Shown here: positions 1 through 6,608 of the stretch, one piece after another
Position numbering within the stretch: position 1 is the stretch's first letter
How the letters are laid out: each line of letters starts with the position of its first letter
NCBI GenBank assembly: GCA_036278595.1
Contig: DASUKS010000184.1
Location: 1 to 17,419 of the forward strand
Length of the DNA stretch: 17,419 nucleotides
Direction of reading: 5' to 3'
From: JADMII01 sp036278595
GTDB taxonomy: Bacteria > Chloroflexota > Dehalococcoidia > DSTF01 > JACRBR01
Program-made: the position numbers and the translations under genes
The notes under the pieces: model-generated
The model's input: the letters and a program-made list of their open reading frames with translations, nothing else
Told to the model about the DNA's origin: nothing
Databases searched by the model: none

Positions 1-392
1 ATGAGGTCGAACATGAGCTCGGTGTCGCTGTGCGACGCCAGGTGCTCGCCCGCGATCGCGATCGCCGCGCGCCGCACGTCGCCCCCGTGCTCGGTGTCCC
101 ATCGCACCCCGCGCACGAAGTGCCGCAGCATGCCTGCGTAGCGCTCCGTGAGCCCCCAGCGGACGCACAGCGTCTCCAGCGCGGGCACGGCGACCGCCGG
201 ATCGGCGCCGCGCTCGAGCAGCGCGTGCAACGCGTGTTCGGCGTCAGTCGTGTGGGTGCGCGCCAGCAGCAGCACCGCGCGATGCCGCGCTGCGGCGTCC
301 GGGGTCTGGCGCACCATCGCGTCGAGCCCCGTCACCTCCTGCGGCGTGAGCGGTCGCTGATCCGCATCGCGCTCCAGCTCGTCGATGTCCAT
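1..392 (-). CDS. Partial helical-repeat (HEAT/ARM-like) hypothetical protein, C-terminus outside the window
   Basis: An open reading frame without stops runs on the minus strand from an ATG at 392 off the left edge, giving 130 codons. I do not recognise a family. The sequence is almost entirely helical in character, with alternating Leu/Ala-rich amphipathic stretches such as RHRAVLLLAR, AEHALHALLE and VRRAAIAIAGEHL, which is the look of HEAT or ARM repeats; no signal peptide or membrane segment is seen. Codon use is strongly GC at third positions, as in the neighbours. An in-frame ATG at 419 would add nine residues. Neither start has a clear Shine-Dalgarno sequence. It lies about 100 bases downstream of the peroxiredoxin gene on the same strand and could be co-transcribed. 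Reality as a gene is likely; function is unknown. Confidence 0.62.
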   Translation of the reverse strand, partial: MDIDELERDADQRPLTPQEVTGLDAMVRQTPDAAARHRAVLLLARTHTTDAEHALHALLERGADPAVAVPALETLCVRWGLTERYAGMLRHFVRGVRWDTEHGGDVRRAAIAIAGEHLASHSDTELMFDL

Positions 393-490
393 GCCTGCAG
401 CATAGCGACGGGCAGGCATTCGACGTCCATGTGCGTGTGCGAGGTTCCGGTAGCGCGTACCAGTGACCAGTCACCAATCGACCTGCCCCG

Positions 491-940
491 CTAGACGACA
501 GCCGCCCCCATCGCCCCGAGGATCTTGTCCGTTGAGGGCATCCCGCGCTCATAGAACCGCACCCTGCCTTCGCGGTCGATGCCGACCACGGTGCGGTTGA
601 CGACGTTCATGAGTGGGATGGGATAGAGCGCCCCGTACGCTTTCGATACGTTCGACCCGCGGTCCAAGAGCAGCGGCGTCCGCAGTCCGTGCTTCTCGAC
701 GAACTTCTTGTGCGCCTTCGCGCTGCCCGGGTTCACGCCGAAGACCTCGATGCCCGCCTGCTGGTAGCGGTCGTAGTCGTCACGCGCCGCGCAGAGCTGC
801 TTCGTGCAGCCGGGGGTCTCATCGGCGGGATAGAACATCAGCACCACGGCCGACTTGCCGCGGAAGTCCGCGAGTCGCACGCTGTTGCCGTTCTCATCCT
901 CGAGCGCGAATCCCGGCGCTTCCTCTCCTACCTCGAGCAT
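491..940 (-). CDS. bcp: Bcp-type thioredoxin-dependent peroxiredoxin
   Basis: This 149-residue protein is a cytosolic thiol peroxidase of the AhpC/TSA superfamily, reducing hydrogen peroxide and organic hydroperoxides with electrons from thioredoxin. The peroxidatic site is PADETPGCTKQLC (residues 38-50): Cys45 is the expected peroxidatic cysteine, Thr42 and Pro38 frame it, and Cys50 five residues later is the resolving cysteine of the atypical Bcp/PrxQ arrangement. Arg116 in NRTVVGID matches the conserved active-site arginine. The length is normal for Bcp (about 150). The ATG at 940 is well supported by AAAGGAG about six bases upstream. The gene stands alone upstream of the helical-repeat gene and is divergent from the ferredoxin gene. 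Family assignment is firm; substrate preference cannot be read from sequence. Confidence 0.95.
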   Translation of the reverse strand: MLEVGEEAPGFALEDENGNSVRLADFRGKSAVVLMFYPADETPGCTKQLCAARDDYDRYQQAGIEVFGVNPGSAKAHKKFVEKHGLRTPLLLDRGSNVSKAYGALYPIPLMNVVNRTVVGIDREGRVRFYERGMPSTDKILGAMGAAVV

Positions 941-1078
941 CCTGGTCTCCTTTCACGCGGCAGCGCCGCTGTCCGTGCGTGTACCGATGGTCCGTCTGGA
1001 GCCTCGCGAGCGGGGTTGGCCCGAGAGGTCTACGCCGGCGGCTTTGTGACGGATCGCCCAAACTTCCTTATTAACGAA

Positions 1079-1128
1079 GCAAACACTGTGCAAACCTGCT
1101 TCCTCTTGTCCGGCGCCCATCCTACAAT
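1079..1128 (+). promoter_or_regulatory. Probable ferredoxin promoter region with a GCAAAC direct repeat
   Basis: A TACAAT hexamer (1123-1128, five of six to the -10 consensus) lies 45 bases before the ferredoxin ATG. No good -35 stands 16-18 bases upstream (TTCCTC at 1100-1105 is weak). Just upstream, GCAAAC occurs at 1079-1084 and again at 1090-1095, an 11-base period or about one helical turn. That is the place and spacing of an activator site, but it may be chance. Confidence 0.33.
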
Positions 1129-1173
1129 TGCGCTGTCATTCACGATTGAGGCGACGAGGAGGCCGCTCCGCAC

Positions 1174-1458
1174 ATGACGTACGTCATCACTGACCCCTGC
1201 ATTGGTACCAAGGACCGCTCTTGCGTCGACGTCTGCCCTGTGGACTGCATCCACGACGAGGGCGACGAAGACAAGATGCTGTACATCGACCCGGACGAGT
1301 GCATCGACTGCGGCGCCTGCGAGCCGGCCTGCCCGGTCACCGCGATCTTCGCCGAGGACGACGTGCCCGGCGACAAGAAGGTCTTCACCGAGATCAACGC
1401 CCTCTGGTACAAGGACAAGCCCGGCGCGCGTGCTCGCGTCGACGAAGTCGCGCCCTAA
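1174..1458 (+). CDS. fdxA: 7Fe ferredoxin ([3Fe-4S][4Fe-4S])
   Basis: This 94-residue acidic protein is a soluble low-potential electron carrier. Cysteine spacing is diagnostic: C9-x7-C17-x3-C21-P-x2-C25, then C43-x2-C46-x2-C49-x3-C53-P. By comparison with Azotobacter ferredoxin I, C9, C17 and C53 should hold a [3Fe-4S] cluster and C21, C43, C46 and C49 a [4Fe-4S] cluster, with C25 the extra free cysteine common in this group. The C-terminal 35 residues carry the usual acidic tail (ITEIN-like segment, ALWYKDK). The ATG at 1174 has a GAGGAGG tract about 13 bases upstream, a little far. It is monocistronic, ending in a strong hairpin terminator. The redox partner is not encoded nearby, so its pathway cannot be stated. 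Confidence 0.95.
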   Translation: MTYVITDPCIGTKDRSCVDVCPVDCIHDEGDEDKMLYIDPDECIDCGACEPACPVTAIFAEDDVPGDKKVFTEINALWYKDKPGARARVDEVAP

Positions 1459-1470
1459 GCATACGTCGCT

Positions 1471-1519
1471 GAGAAGCAACGAGGGCCCGGCAAGTCGCCG
1501 GGCCTTCGTGTTGCTTCTC
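1471..1519 (+). terminator. Long two-part hairpin terminator of the ferredoxin gene
   Basis: The inner stem GGCCCGGC (1484-1491) pairs with GCCGGGCC (1497-1504) across a five-base AAGTC loop. An outer stem GAGAAGCAAC (1471-1480) pairs with GTTGCTTCTC (1510-1519), joined to the inner stem by three pairs and a two-base bulge. The T content after the inner stem is moderate (TTCGTGTTGCTTCT). The position, 13 bases after the ferredoxin stop and before the next gene, supports termination. Confidence 0.75.
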
Positions 1520-1644
1520 CAATCTGCCGCGCGTGCCGCGGTACGCTGCTGTTGCGTCAATACCCCCGCGCCGGCCGGCATCGCGTTTCACTGGCATAAC
1601 GAGATTGCTAAGCTGAGTGCAGTCTGAATTCGACGCAAGGCACC

Positions 1645-2646
1645 TTGAATATCGTTACCGCCCCCGGGACCGCCCCCAGCGTCGCATCCCTGACGGCCAC
1701 GCCCGCCATCGAGGCCAGCGACCTGGTCTACCATTACGGCGAGCGTCTCGCGCTCGATAGCCTCTCGCTCACGATCCCGCGCGGCCGCATCTTCGGCCTC
1801 CTCGGCCCCAACGGCTCCGGCAAGAGCACGCTGCTCTCGATCCTCGTCGGCCGGCGCATCGCCGAAGCAGGCGCTGTCCGCATCCTGGGCGAGCCGCTCT
1901 CGCATGCGCTGCGCCGCCGCGTCGGCGTCGTCTTCCAGGAGCCCTCGCTCGATGCCGTGATGACGGTCGCCGAGACGATGGACCTGCAGGCGCGCATGTT
2001 CGGCCTCAAGCGCCGCGATGCCGACGCCGCCACGCGCGTCCTGCTTGAGCGCGTGAGTCTCGCCGACCGCATGAGCTCGCCCACCGCCTCGCTCTCCGGC
2101 GGCATGAAGCGCCGGCTCGAGCTGGCGCGCGCGCTCCTCACCGGGCCGGAGGTCCTGCTGCTCGATGAGCCGACGCTCGCGCTCGACCCCGACTCGCGCC
2201 TTCGCCTCTGGGAGCACCTGCTCGAAGCCAACGCGGAGGGCCGTACGCTTCTGCTCGCGACCAACGACGTCCACGAGGCCGAGCGCTACTGCGACGAAGT
2301 CGCGCTTATCGACCACGGCCATCCGGTCGCGCAGGGCACACCCGCCGACCTCAAGCGCGAGCTGCGAGACGAGTCGGTCCGCATCGACTGGGACAGCGAC
2401 CCCACCGCCGAGGCGGCGATCATCGAGACGTGGCCGGGCGTAGGACACGTCCGCATCGCCGGCCAGACGACGCACGTGACGGTGGACGACGCGAGCCCGT
2501 TCCTCGCGCGCCTGTTCCAGCAGTCTGGCGACCGCGTGCGCGGCGTCCGCATCGAGCACTCGACGCTCGAAGACGTCTACTTCCAGCTCGTCGGCCGCGG
2601 CATCACGCCCGCCGTGAGCGACGCCGAGGCGGAGGAGGAAGCATGA
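1645..2646 (+). CDS. ABC-2 exporter ATP-binding protein (DrrA/CcmA-like)
   Basis: This 333-residue ATPase should drive the ABC-2 membrane protein encoded next. The Walker A motif GPNGSGKST is at residues 54-62, the Q-loop Gln98, the signature LSGGM at 150-154, and Walker B LLLDEP at 171-176 with catalytic Glu175. Residues about 240-333 form a C-terminal accessory domain ending LEDVYFQLVGRGI, typical of DrrA-type multidrug or lipid exporters. The position of the switch histidine is taken by Asn207 (ATNDVHEAE where most relatives have a T-H pair). The start is TTG at 1645 with AAGG four bases upstream; an ATG start is not available before the domain. The ATGA overlap with the permease shows translational coupling. 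The substrate is unknown. Confidence 0.92.
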   Translation: MNIVTAPGTAPSVASLTATPAIEASDLVYHYGERLALDSLSLTIPRGRIFGLLGPNGSGKSTLLSILVGRRIAEAGAVRILGEPLSHALRRRVGVVFQEPSLDAVMTVAETMDLQARMFGLKRRDADAATRVLLERVSLADRMSSPTASLSGGMKRRLELARALLTGPEVLLLDEPTLALDPDSRLRLWEHLLEANAEGRTLLLATNDVHEAERYCDEVALIDHGHPVAQGTPADLKRELRDESVRIDWDSDPTAEAAIIETWPGVGHVRIAGQTTHVTVDDASPFLARLFQQSGDRVRGVRIEHSTLEDVYFQLVGRGITPAVSDAEAEEEA

Positions 2647-3422
2647 GCAGCCTGATGGCCATCGGCGCGCTCGTGCGGCGCGACCTCCGCGCGTTCTTCC
2701 GCTCGCGGTCGCAGCTCTACTCGTCGGTCGCGCTCCCGCTGATGCTCCTCGCCATTCTCGGCACAGGCGTCAACGACGGCCTCGACCCGAAGAACATCCC
2801 GGACTACGTGACCTTCCTGACGCCCGGCATGATCGCCATGACCGCCGTCTTCTCGTCCACGTTCTCGAGCGCGTCGTACTACCAGGACCGCGACTCGGGC
2901 ATCCTCAAGGTGCTGCTCGCGTCGCCGCACTCCCCGCGCGTCGTCCTGCTCGGCAAGACGCTGAGCGCGGTCATCATCGGCGCGGCGCAGGCGTTGCTCG
3001 TGCTTGCCGTCGCCGCCGCCATCCCGGCGATCAGGTTCCACTGGCAGTACGGGGTAGTCCAGAGCGTGCTGATCGCCTTCTTCGCGATTGTCGTGCTGAA
3101 CCTGTTTCTCTCGGGCCTGGGGCAGTTGCTCGCCTCGAGGATCAGCAGCATGCAGGGATTCCACCTGGTGATGAACCTGGTCCTTTTCCCGTTCCTGTTC
3201 TTCTCCGGCGCCTTCTTCCCGCTGACCGACCTGCCGATCTGGCTGAACGTGCTCGGGCGTGTGAACCCGCTCTCGTACGGCGTCGACATGATGCATCTGG
3301 CGCTCTACGCCGATAGCGCGCACGGCTACTTCGGTCTGCCGCTGGACTTCGCCGTGCTCACAGGGCTCGCGGTCGTCGTCTTCTACTTCGGCACCGCGCG
3401 CAGCGTCCACCCCGACCGATGA
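2643..3422 (+). CDS. ABC-2 type transporter permease
   Basis: This 259-residue integral membrane protein is the channel-forming partner of the preceding ATPase. About six hydrophobic segments are visible (near residues 25-42, 60-78, 105-128, 140-160, 175-192 and 230-250). The conserved elements include LTPGMIAMTAVFSS after the first loop, the coupling segment DRDSGILKVLLASPHS at about 82-97, and the C-terminal NPLSYGVDMM hallmark of ABC-2 permeases of the DrrB/NodJ kind. The ATG at 2643 overlaps the ATPase stop as ATGA, with GGAGGAAG just upstream as ribosome site. Its own stop overlaps the next start in the same way. The reading frame is open for 71 codons upstream of this ATG, but that part overlaps the ATPase and is not coding. 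Confidence 0.93.
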   Translation: MSSLMAIGALVRRDLRAFFRSRSQLYSSVALPLMLLAILGTGVNDGLDPKNIPDYVTFLTPGMIAMTAVFSSTFSSASYYQDRDSGILKVLLASPHSPRVVLLGKTLSAVIIGAAQALLVLAVAAAIPAIRFHWQYGVVQSVLIAFFAIVVLNLFLSGLGQLLASRISSMQGFHLVMNLVLFPFLFFSGAFFPLTDLPIWLNVLGRVNPLSYGVDMMHLALYADSAHGYFGLPLDFAVLTGLAVVVFYFGTARSVHPDR

Positions 3423-4429
3423 TCCGCGTCCGTCCCTGGCACGTCCTGCTCGCCATCGCCTGTCTCGCTGCCGCGGGCGTGCTCGCCGCTTCGTGTGGCG
3501 GATCGTCGTCGGCGGATAGCGCCGGCTTCCCGAAGGTGCAGACGCTCGGCGAATGCAAGATTTGCCCCGATATTCGGAACACCGGCCTCGCGGTCGGGCC
3601 TAACCGGGTGATCATCGGCCTGAGCGACGAGAACAGCCGCACCATCGAGAACGCGAAGGTCCACGCGCGCTTCTACGATCGCAATGGCGACAAGCCGCTG
3701 CTCAAGGGCCAGGGCGACGCGACCTACGAGCCGGTGCAGCTCTCGTTCGTGAACGAGGACGACGACAATAAGACCGAGGTGGTGGGCAACGACGGCGTGT
3801 ACATCGTCAACACCACGTTCAGCGAGCCGGGGAACTGGGGCGTCTTCCTCGACGTCACGCAGGACGGCAAGACGACGTCCGTGCCCTTCATCTTCACCGT
3901 CCGCGACAAGACCAGCGAGCCGGAGATCGGCGACCCGGCGCCGCCGAGCCGCCAGATCATCGCCGCGAACGTGAGCGACATCAGCCAGATCGACTCGTCG
4001 TACCCGCCACGCACCGCCATGCACCAGGTGACCATCGCCGACGCGCTGACGGCCGGGAAGCCGATCGTCGTCGCCTTCGCGACGCCCGCGTTCTGTACGT
4101 CCCGGCTCTGCGCCCCGATCATGGACACGGTGATGGACCCGCTGTCGAAGCAGTTCGCAGGCCAGGCCACCTTCATCCACGTCGAGCCGTACGACCTCAA
4201 CGTGCTGCGTCAGACGGGCGTGGAGAACGCGATGCCGGTCACGCGCGAGTGGGGCCTGCAGTCCGAGCCCTGGATCTTCGTCATCGACACTCACGGTAAA
4301 ATCGCGGCCAAGTTCGAGGGCGTGGCGACGGCCCGGGAGGTCGGGCAGGCGCTCCAGCGCGTCCTCCCTGGCAGCGCGTCGGGCACGCCCGCCGCTGCCC
4401 CGACGCCCACCTCGACGGCCGCGCGGTAG
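3419..4429 (+). CDS. Lipoprotein with YtkA-like beta domain and thioredoxin-like domain (CX4C)
   Basis: This 336-residue protein has an export signal ending LAASC, with Cys26 the probable lipidated residue, so it should sit on the outer face of the membrane. Residues about 50-163 look like an immunoglobulin-type beta domain of the YtkA/FixH kind (VGNDGVYIVNTTFSEPGNWGVFLDV), and Cys46/Cys49 just before it form a CX2C pair. Residues about 195-316 resemble a thioredoxin-fold domain: AFATPAFCTSRLC gives Cys226 and Cys231 (CX4C rather than CX2C), and SEPWIFVID matches the cis-proline region. The C-terminal 20 residues are Pro/Thr/Ala-rich. The start overlaps the permease stop (ATGA), so it is the third gene of a coupled operon. 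A thiol or copper-handling role for an extracytoplasmic partner is inference. Confidence 0.8.
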   Translation: MIRVRPWHVLLAIACLAAAGVLAASCGGSSSADSAGFPKVQTLGECKICPDIRNTGLAVGPNRVIIGLSDENSRTIENAKVHARFYDRNGDKPLLKGQGDATYEPVQLSFVNEDDDNKTEVVGNDGVYIVNTTFSEPGNWGVFLDVTQDGKTTSVPFIFTVRDKTSEPEIGDPAPPSRQIIAANVSDISQIDSSYPPRTAMHQVTIADALTAGKPIVVAFATPAFCTSRLCAPIMDTVMDPLSKQFAGQATFIHVEPYDLNVLRQTGVENAMPVTREWGLQSEPWIFVIDTHGKIAAKFEGVATAREVGQALQRVLPGSASGTPAAAPTPTSTAAR

Positions 4430-4446
4430 CCCCTCGGCCGCCTTTT
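4416..4446 (+). terminator. Weak terminator candidate after the ABC operon
   Basis: CGGCCG (4416-4421, inside the last codons) can pair with CGGCCG (4435-4440), and CCTTTTG follows. The 13-base loop is large and the stem only six pairs, so read-through to the next gene is possible. Confidence 0.3.
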
Positions 4447-4477
4447 GTGCCAAACGGCACGAGCGGGTACCATTCGC

Positions 4478-4510
4478 TGGTTTCAGATACGAAACCACCG
4501 GTTGAGGTGG
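4478..4510 (+). promoter_or_regulatory. Two overlapping inverted repeats upstream of the cupredoxin gene
   Basis: TGGTTTC (4478-4484) and GAAACCA (4491-4497) form a seven-base inverted repeat with a six-base gap. CCACC (4495-4499) and GGTGG (4506-4510) form a second one sharing three bases with the first, so only one hairpin can form at a time in RNA. The site lies 28-60 bases before the ATG, in the only gap between the ABC operon and the next gene. It could be an operator or a folded leader. No matching promoter hexamers are obvious. Confidence 0.38.
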
Positions 4511-4538
4511 CTGCGGATCGTTCGCAAGAGGGGCGTCC

Positions 4539-5504
4539 ATGGAGCAGGTACAGAGAGTCGTCGTTGAGATCTCCGGGGCCCCGAGCGTCGGTCTGATCCG
4601 CGATCTTGAGACGCACCGCAACGTCGCGCGGCAGCGCGCCGGCTTCCGCAGCCTGACGATCGCCCGCTCCACGAACGAGGCGGGCAATACCGTCCTCCAG
4701 GTGGAGACCCGCTGGCGCGACAACAACACGCTCGTCGACTACTCGCTCACCCCGCCGAACGTCGAGGCGATTCTTCGCGCCTACAACGACGAGACGGTGC
4801 AGGGCACACTCCAGATCACGCAACTGGAGGCCGTCGGCGAGGCCGAGCCGGAGACCACTCCCGGGTTCGAGCGCGTCTCGTTTGCGCTCGTCGTGCCGGC
4901 CGGTGTCTTCCTGTTCGGCCTGCTCATCATCTACGTGATGTCGCGCATCTACCTCTCGGCGAGTCCGCACGCCGCGACCGCGATCGCCGCGATCGTCGCG
5001 ATCGGCATCCTTGCCGTGGGCGCGTTCATCGCCAGCGCGCAGGTCATCCAGAGATGGCAGGTCGCGACCGTCGTCGTCGCCGTGGCGGTCTTGTTACTCG
5101 TCGGCGGCATCTATGCCGGCTCGAACGGCCGCTACGAGGTAACCGCCACCAGCGAGAAGACGCCGGTCGCGAGCCAGACCTCGAGCGCTCCGGTGCCGCA
5201 GGTGACCGTGGTCGGCACGCGCCTCGACATCACGACGCCGACCGACATCGAGTACGACAGGAAGCAGTTGACGGCGAAGGCCGGCGAGCAGGTCACCGTG
5301 GTGTACGACAACAAGAGCGACATCATTCACAACATCGACTTCTTCAACGGCCCGGACGCCAAGTCACCCTCGCTCGCAAAGACGAAGCTCGGCAAGAGCA
5401 CGGTGGAGACCGTGACGTTCACGGTTCCAACCGCGCCCGGGAGCTACTTCTTCCACTGCGACGCTCACCCGACGCAGATGACTGGCACGCTCGTCGTCCA
5501 GTAG
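4539..5504 (+). CDS. ABM-like domain / three-helix membrane / cupredoxin fusion protein
   Basis: This 321-residue protein has three parts. Residues 1-100 resemble a small ferredoxin-fold domain of the antibiotic-biosynthesis-monooxygenase (ABM) type (GFRSLTIARSTN, VLQVETRWRDNNTLVDY). Residues about 115-135, 146-167 and 174-194 are three membrane helices. Residues about 225-321 are a cupredoxin domain with a complete type 1 copper set: His264 (IIHNIDFF), Cys307, His310 and Met314 in FFHCDAHPTQM. Three helices place the N-terminal domain inside and the copper domain outside, consistent with export of the latter. The ATG at 4539 is preceded by AGAGGGG five bases upstream. The copper domain probably exchanges electrons with respiratory proteins, given the oxidase genes nearby. 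The function of the N-terminal domain is unknown, and its active-site residues cannot be checked without structure comparison. Confidence 0.85.
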   Translation: MEQVQRVVVEISGAPSVGLIRDLETHRNVARQRAGFRSLTIARSTNEAGNTVLQVETRWRDNNTLVDYSLTPPNVEAILRAYNDETVQGTLQITQLEAVGEAEPETTPGFERVSFALVVPAGVFLFGLLIIYVMSRIYLSASPHAATAIAAIVAIGILAVGAFIASAQVIQRWQVATVVVAVAVLLLVGGIYAGSNGRYEVTATSEKTPVASQTSSAPVPQVTVVGTRLDITTPTDIEYDRKQLTAKAGEQVTVVYDNKSDIIHNIDFFNGPDAKSPSLAKTKLGKSTVETVTFTVPTAPGSYFFHCDAHPTQMTGTLVVQ

Positions 5505-5525
5505 CGCCCGGCACACGAACCGCAC

Positions 5526-5562
5526 ACAGCGACGCCCGCCACCACGGCGGGCGTCCTGCTGT
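5526..5562. terminator. Bidirectional hairpin terminator between convergent genes
   Basis: GACGCCCGCC (5531-5540) pairs perfectly with GGCGGGCGTC (5546-5555) around ACCAC. Outer arms ACAGC (5526-5530) and GCTGT (5558-5562) extend it past a two-base bulge. It starts 22 bases after the cupredoxin stop and faces the end of the transketolase genes, so it can serve both strands. No long T run follows on either side. Confidence 0.65.
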
Positions 5563-5612
5563 TCGCGCCCGAGTCCGTCTCCGCGACCGGCACCGCGCGC
5601 CGTCGAGACGCG

Positions 5613-5642
5613 CCCCCTTCCCTCTCGGGACGGGGTTGGGGG
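5613..5642. repeat. C-rich/G-rich intergenic inverted repeat
   Basis: CCCCC-TT-CCC (5613-5622) faces GGG(G)-TT-GGGGG (5632-5642), pairing around a T-T internal loop with a short TCTCGGGA loop. Such CCCTCTC...GGGTTGGGG elements often occur as dispersed intergenic repeats in GC-rich genomes. That this one is dispersed cannot be shown from a single copy. Confidence 0.4.
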
Positions 5643-5678
5643 TTTAGGTCTTCGCCCGAGCTCGCGGGCCATGGCTCG

Positions 5679-6608
5679 CTACACCGCGGCCGCCGATATG
5701 CCCGCGCCGAGCCACGCGCTGATCCGCGCCCGAAGCCCGGCGGCGTCGAGGCCGTTCGCGGCATCATGCCTGGCCGCGCGCCCGTAGTGCCGGTCCTCGG
5801 CACGCGGCACGCCGATCGACAGCAGCCGTATCGGCCGGTCGCTGAGCGCCGCCGTGACCTCGGCCGCCGATGTGCCCTGCAGGTACGGCTCGATGAGCAC
5901 AATCTCGCTCCCGCGGACAGCCGCCCGCAGCCCCTCGGCGTCGAAGGGGCGCACCGTGGCGGCGTACAGCACCGTCGCGTCGATGCCGGCCGTCGCCTCG
6001 ATCGCCGCATCCGCCGTTGGCCCGACGGCGATGATCGTCGGGGACCCGGCGCCCCCCGCGCGCAGCATCGCCAGCCCGCGGCGCGCGGCCGCGTACGGCC
6101 GGGTGTTCCCGCGCTCGGAGAGCCGGATGTACACCGGATCGTGCGACTGCACCGCGTCCCGCAGCAGGTCCTCGACCTCGTCGGCGTGCCCCGGCACATG
6201 GATGCGCCAGCCGGGAAGCGCGCCTACGAGCGCCACGTCCTCCGGCGCGCCATGCGTCCGGCCATACGCGGCCTCATCGTACGAGGCGCCGGCGCTCACC
6301 AGCACACCGCCGACGCCCTGGTGCGAGAAGCCCAGCTTCACCTGCTCGAACGCCCGCTCCACAAGGAACGACGCGAACGTGTGCGCGATCGGGCGCATGC
6401 CCTCGAGTGCCATGCCCGCCGCAACGTTGACCAGGAGCTGCTCGCGGATGCCGACGTTGATCACGCGCGCCGGATGCCGCGCCGGCGCGCCCGTCGCCCG
6501 GAAGCGGTCCGTCGAGATATCCGCGAGCACCACTGCCACGCGCTCGTCCTCGTCCAGCAGTTGCGATGCCACCATCGCGAACCGGTCGCGCATCGAATTC
6601 ACGTTCAT
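5679..6608 (-). CDS. Transketolase, C-terminal half (pyrimidine-binding and C-terminal domains)
   Basis: This 309-residue protein supplies the second half of a two-gene transketolase, a thiamine-diphosphate enzyme that moves two-carbon units between sugar phosphates in the pentose phosphate pathway. The catalytic Glu that activates the cofactor is Glu56 in NVGIREQLLVNVAAGMA, and GRTHGAPEDVALVG (residues 116-129) is the substrate and phosphate-side motif of the pyrimidine domain. Residues about 185-309 form the transketolase C-terminal domain (PTIIAVGPTADAAIEA). The length is normal for separated C halves (300-320). The ATG at 6608 overlaps the TGA of the N half as ATGA, so the halves are translationally coupled. 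Sugar specificity cannot be stated; a related two-carbon transferase of another pathway is possible. Confidence 0.92.
   Translation of the reverse strand: MNVNSMRDRFAMVASQLLDEDERVAVVLADISTDRFRATGAPARHPARVINVGIREQLLVNVAAGMALEGMRPIAHTFASFLVERAFEQVKLGFSHQGVGGVLVSAGASYDEAAYGRTHGAPEDVALVGALPGWRIHVPGHADEVEDLLRDAVQSHDPVYIRLSERGNTRPYAAARRGLAMLRAGGAGSPTIIAVGPTADAAIEATAGIDATVLYAATVRPFDAEGLRAAVRGSEIVLIEPYLQGTSAAEVTAALSDRPIRLLSIGVPRAEDRHYGRAARHDAANGLDAAGLRARISAWLGAGISAAAV

Noticed and set aside
462..475. GTGAC-CA-GTCAC palindrome between the peroxiredoxin gene and the partial gene
   Set aside because: Arms of only five bases with no promoter next to it; expected by chance at this size.
5627..5648. G-rich run considered as a G-quadruplex
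   Set aside because: Only three runs of three or more G plus one GG; it is better explained as one arm of the inverted repeat.
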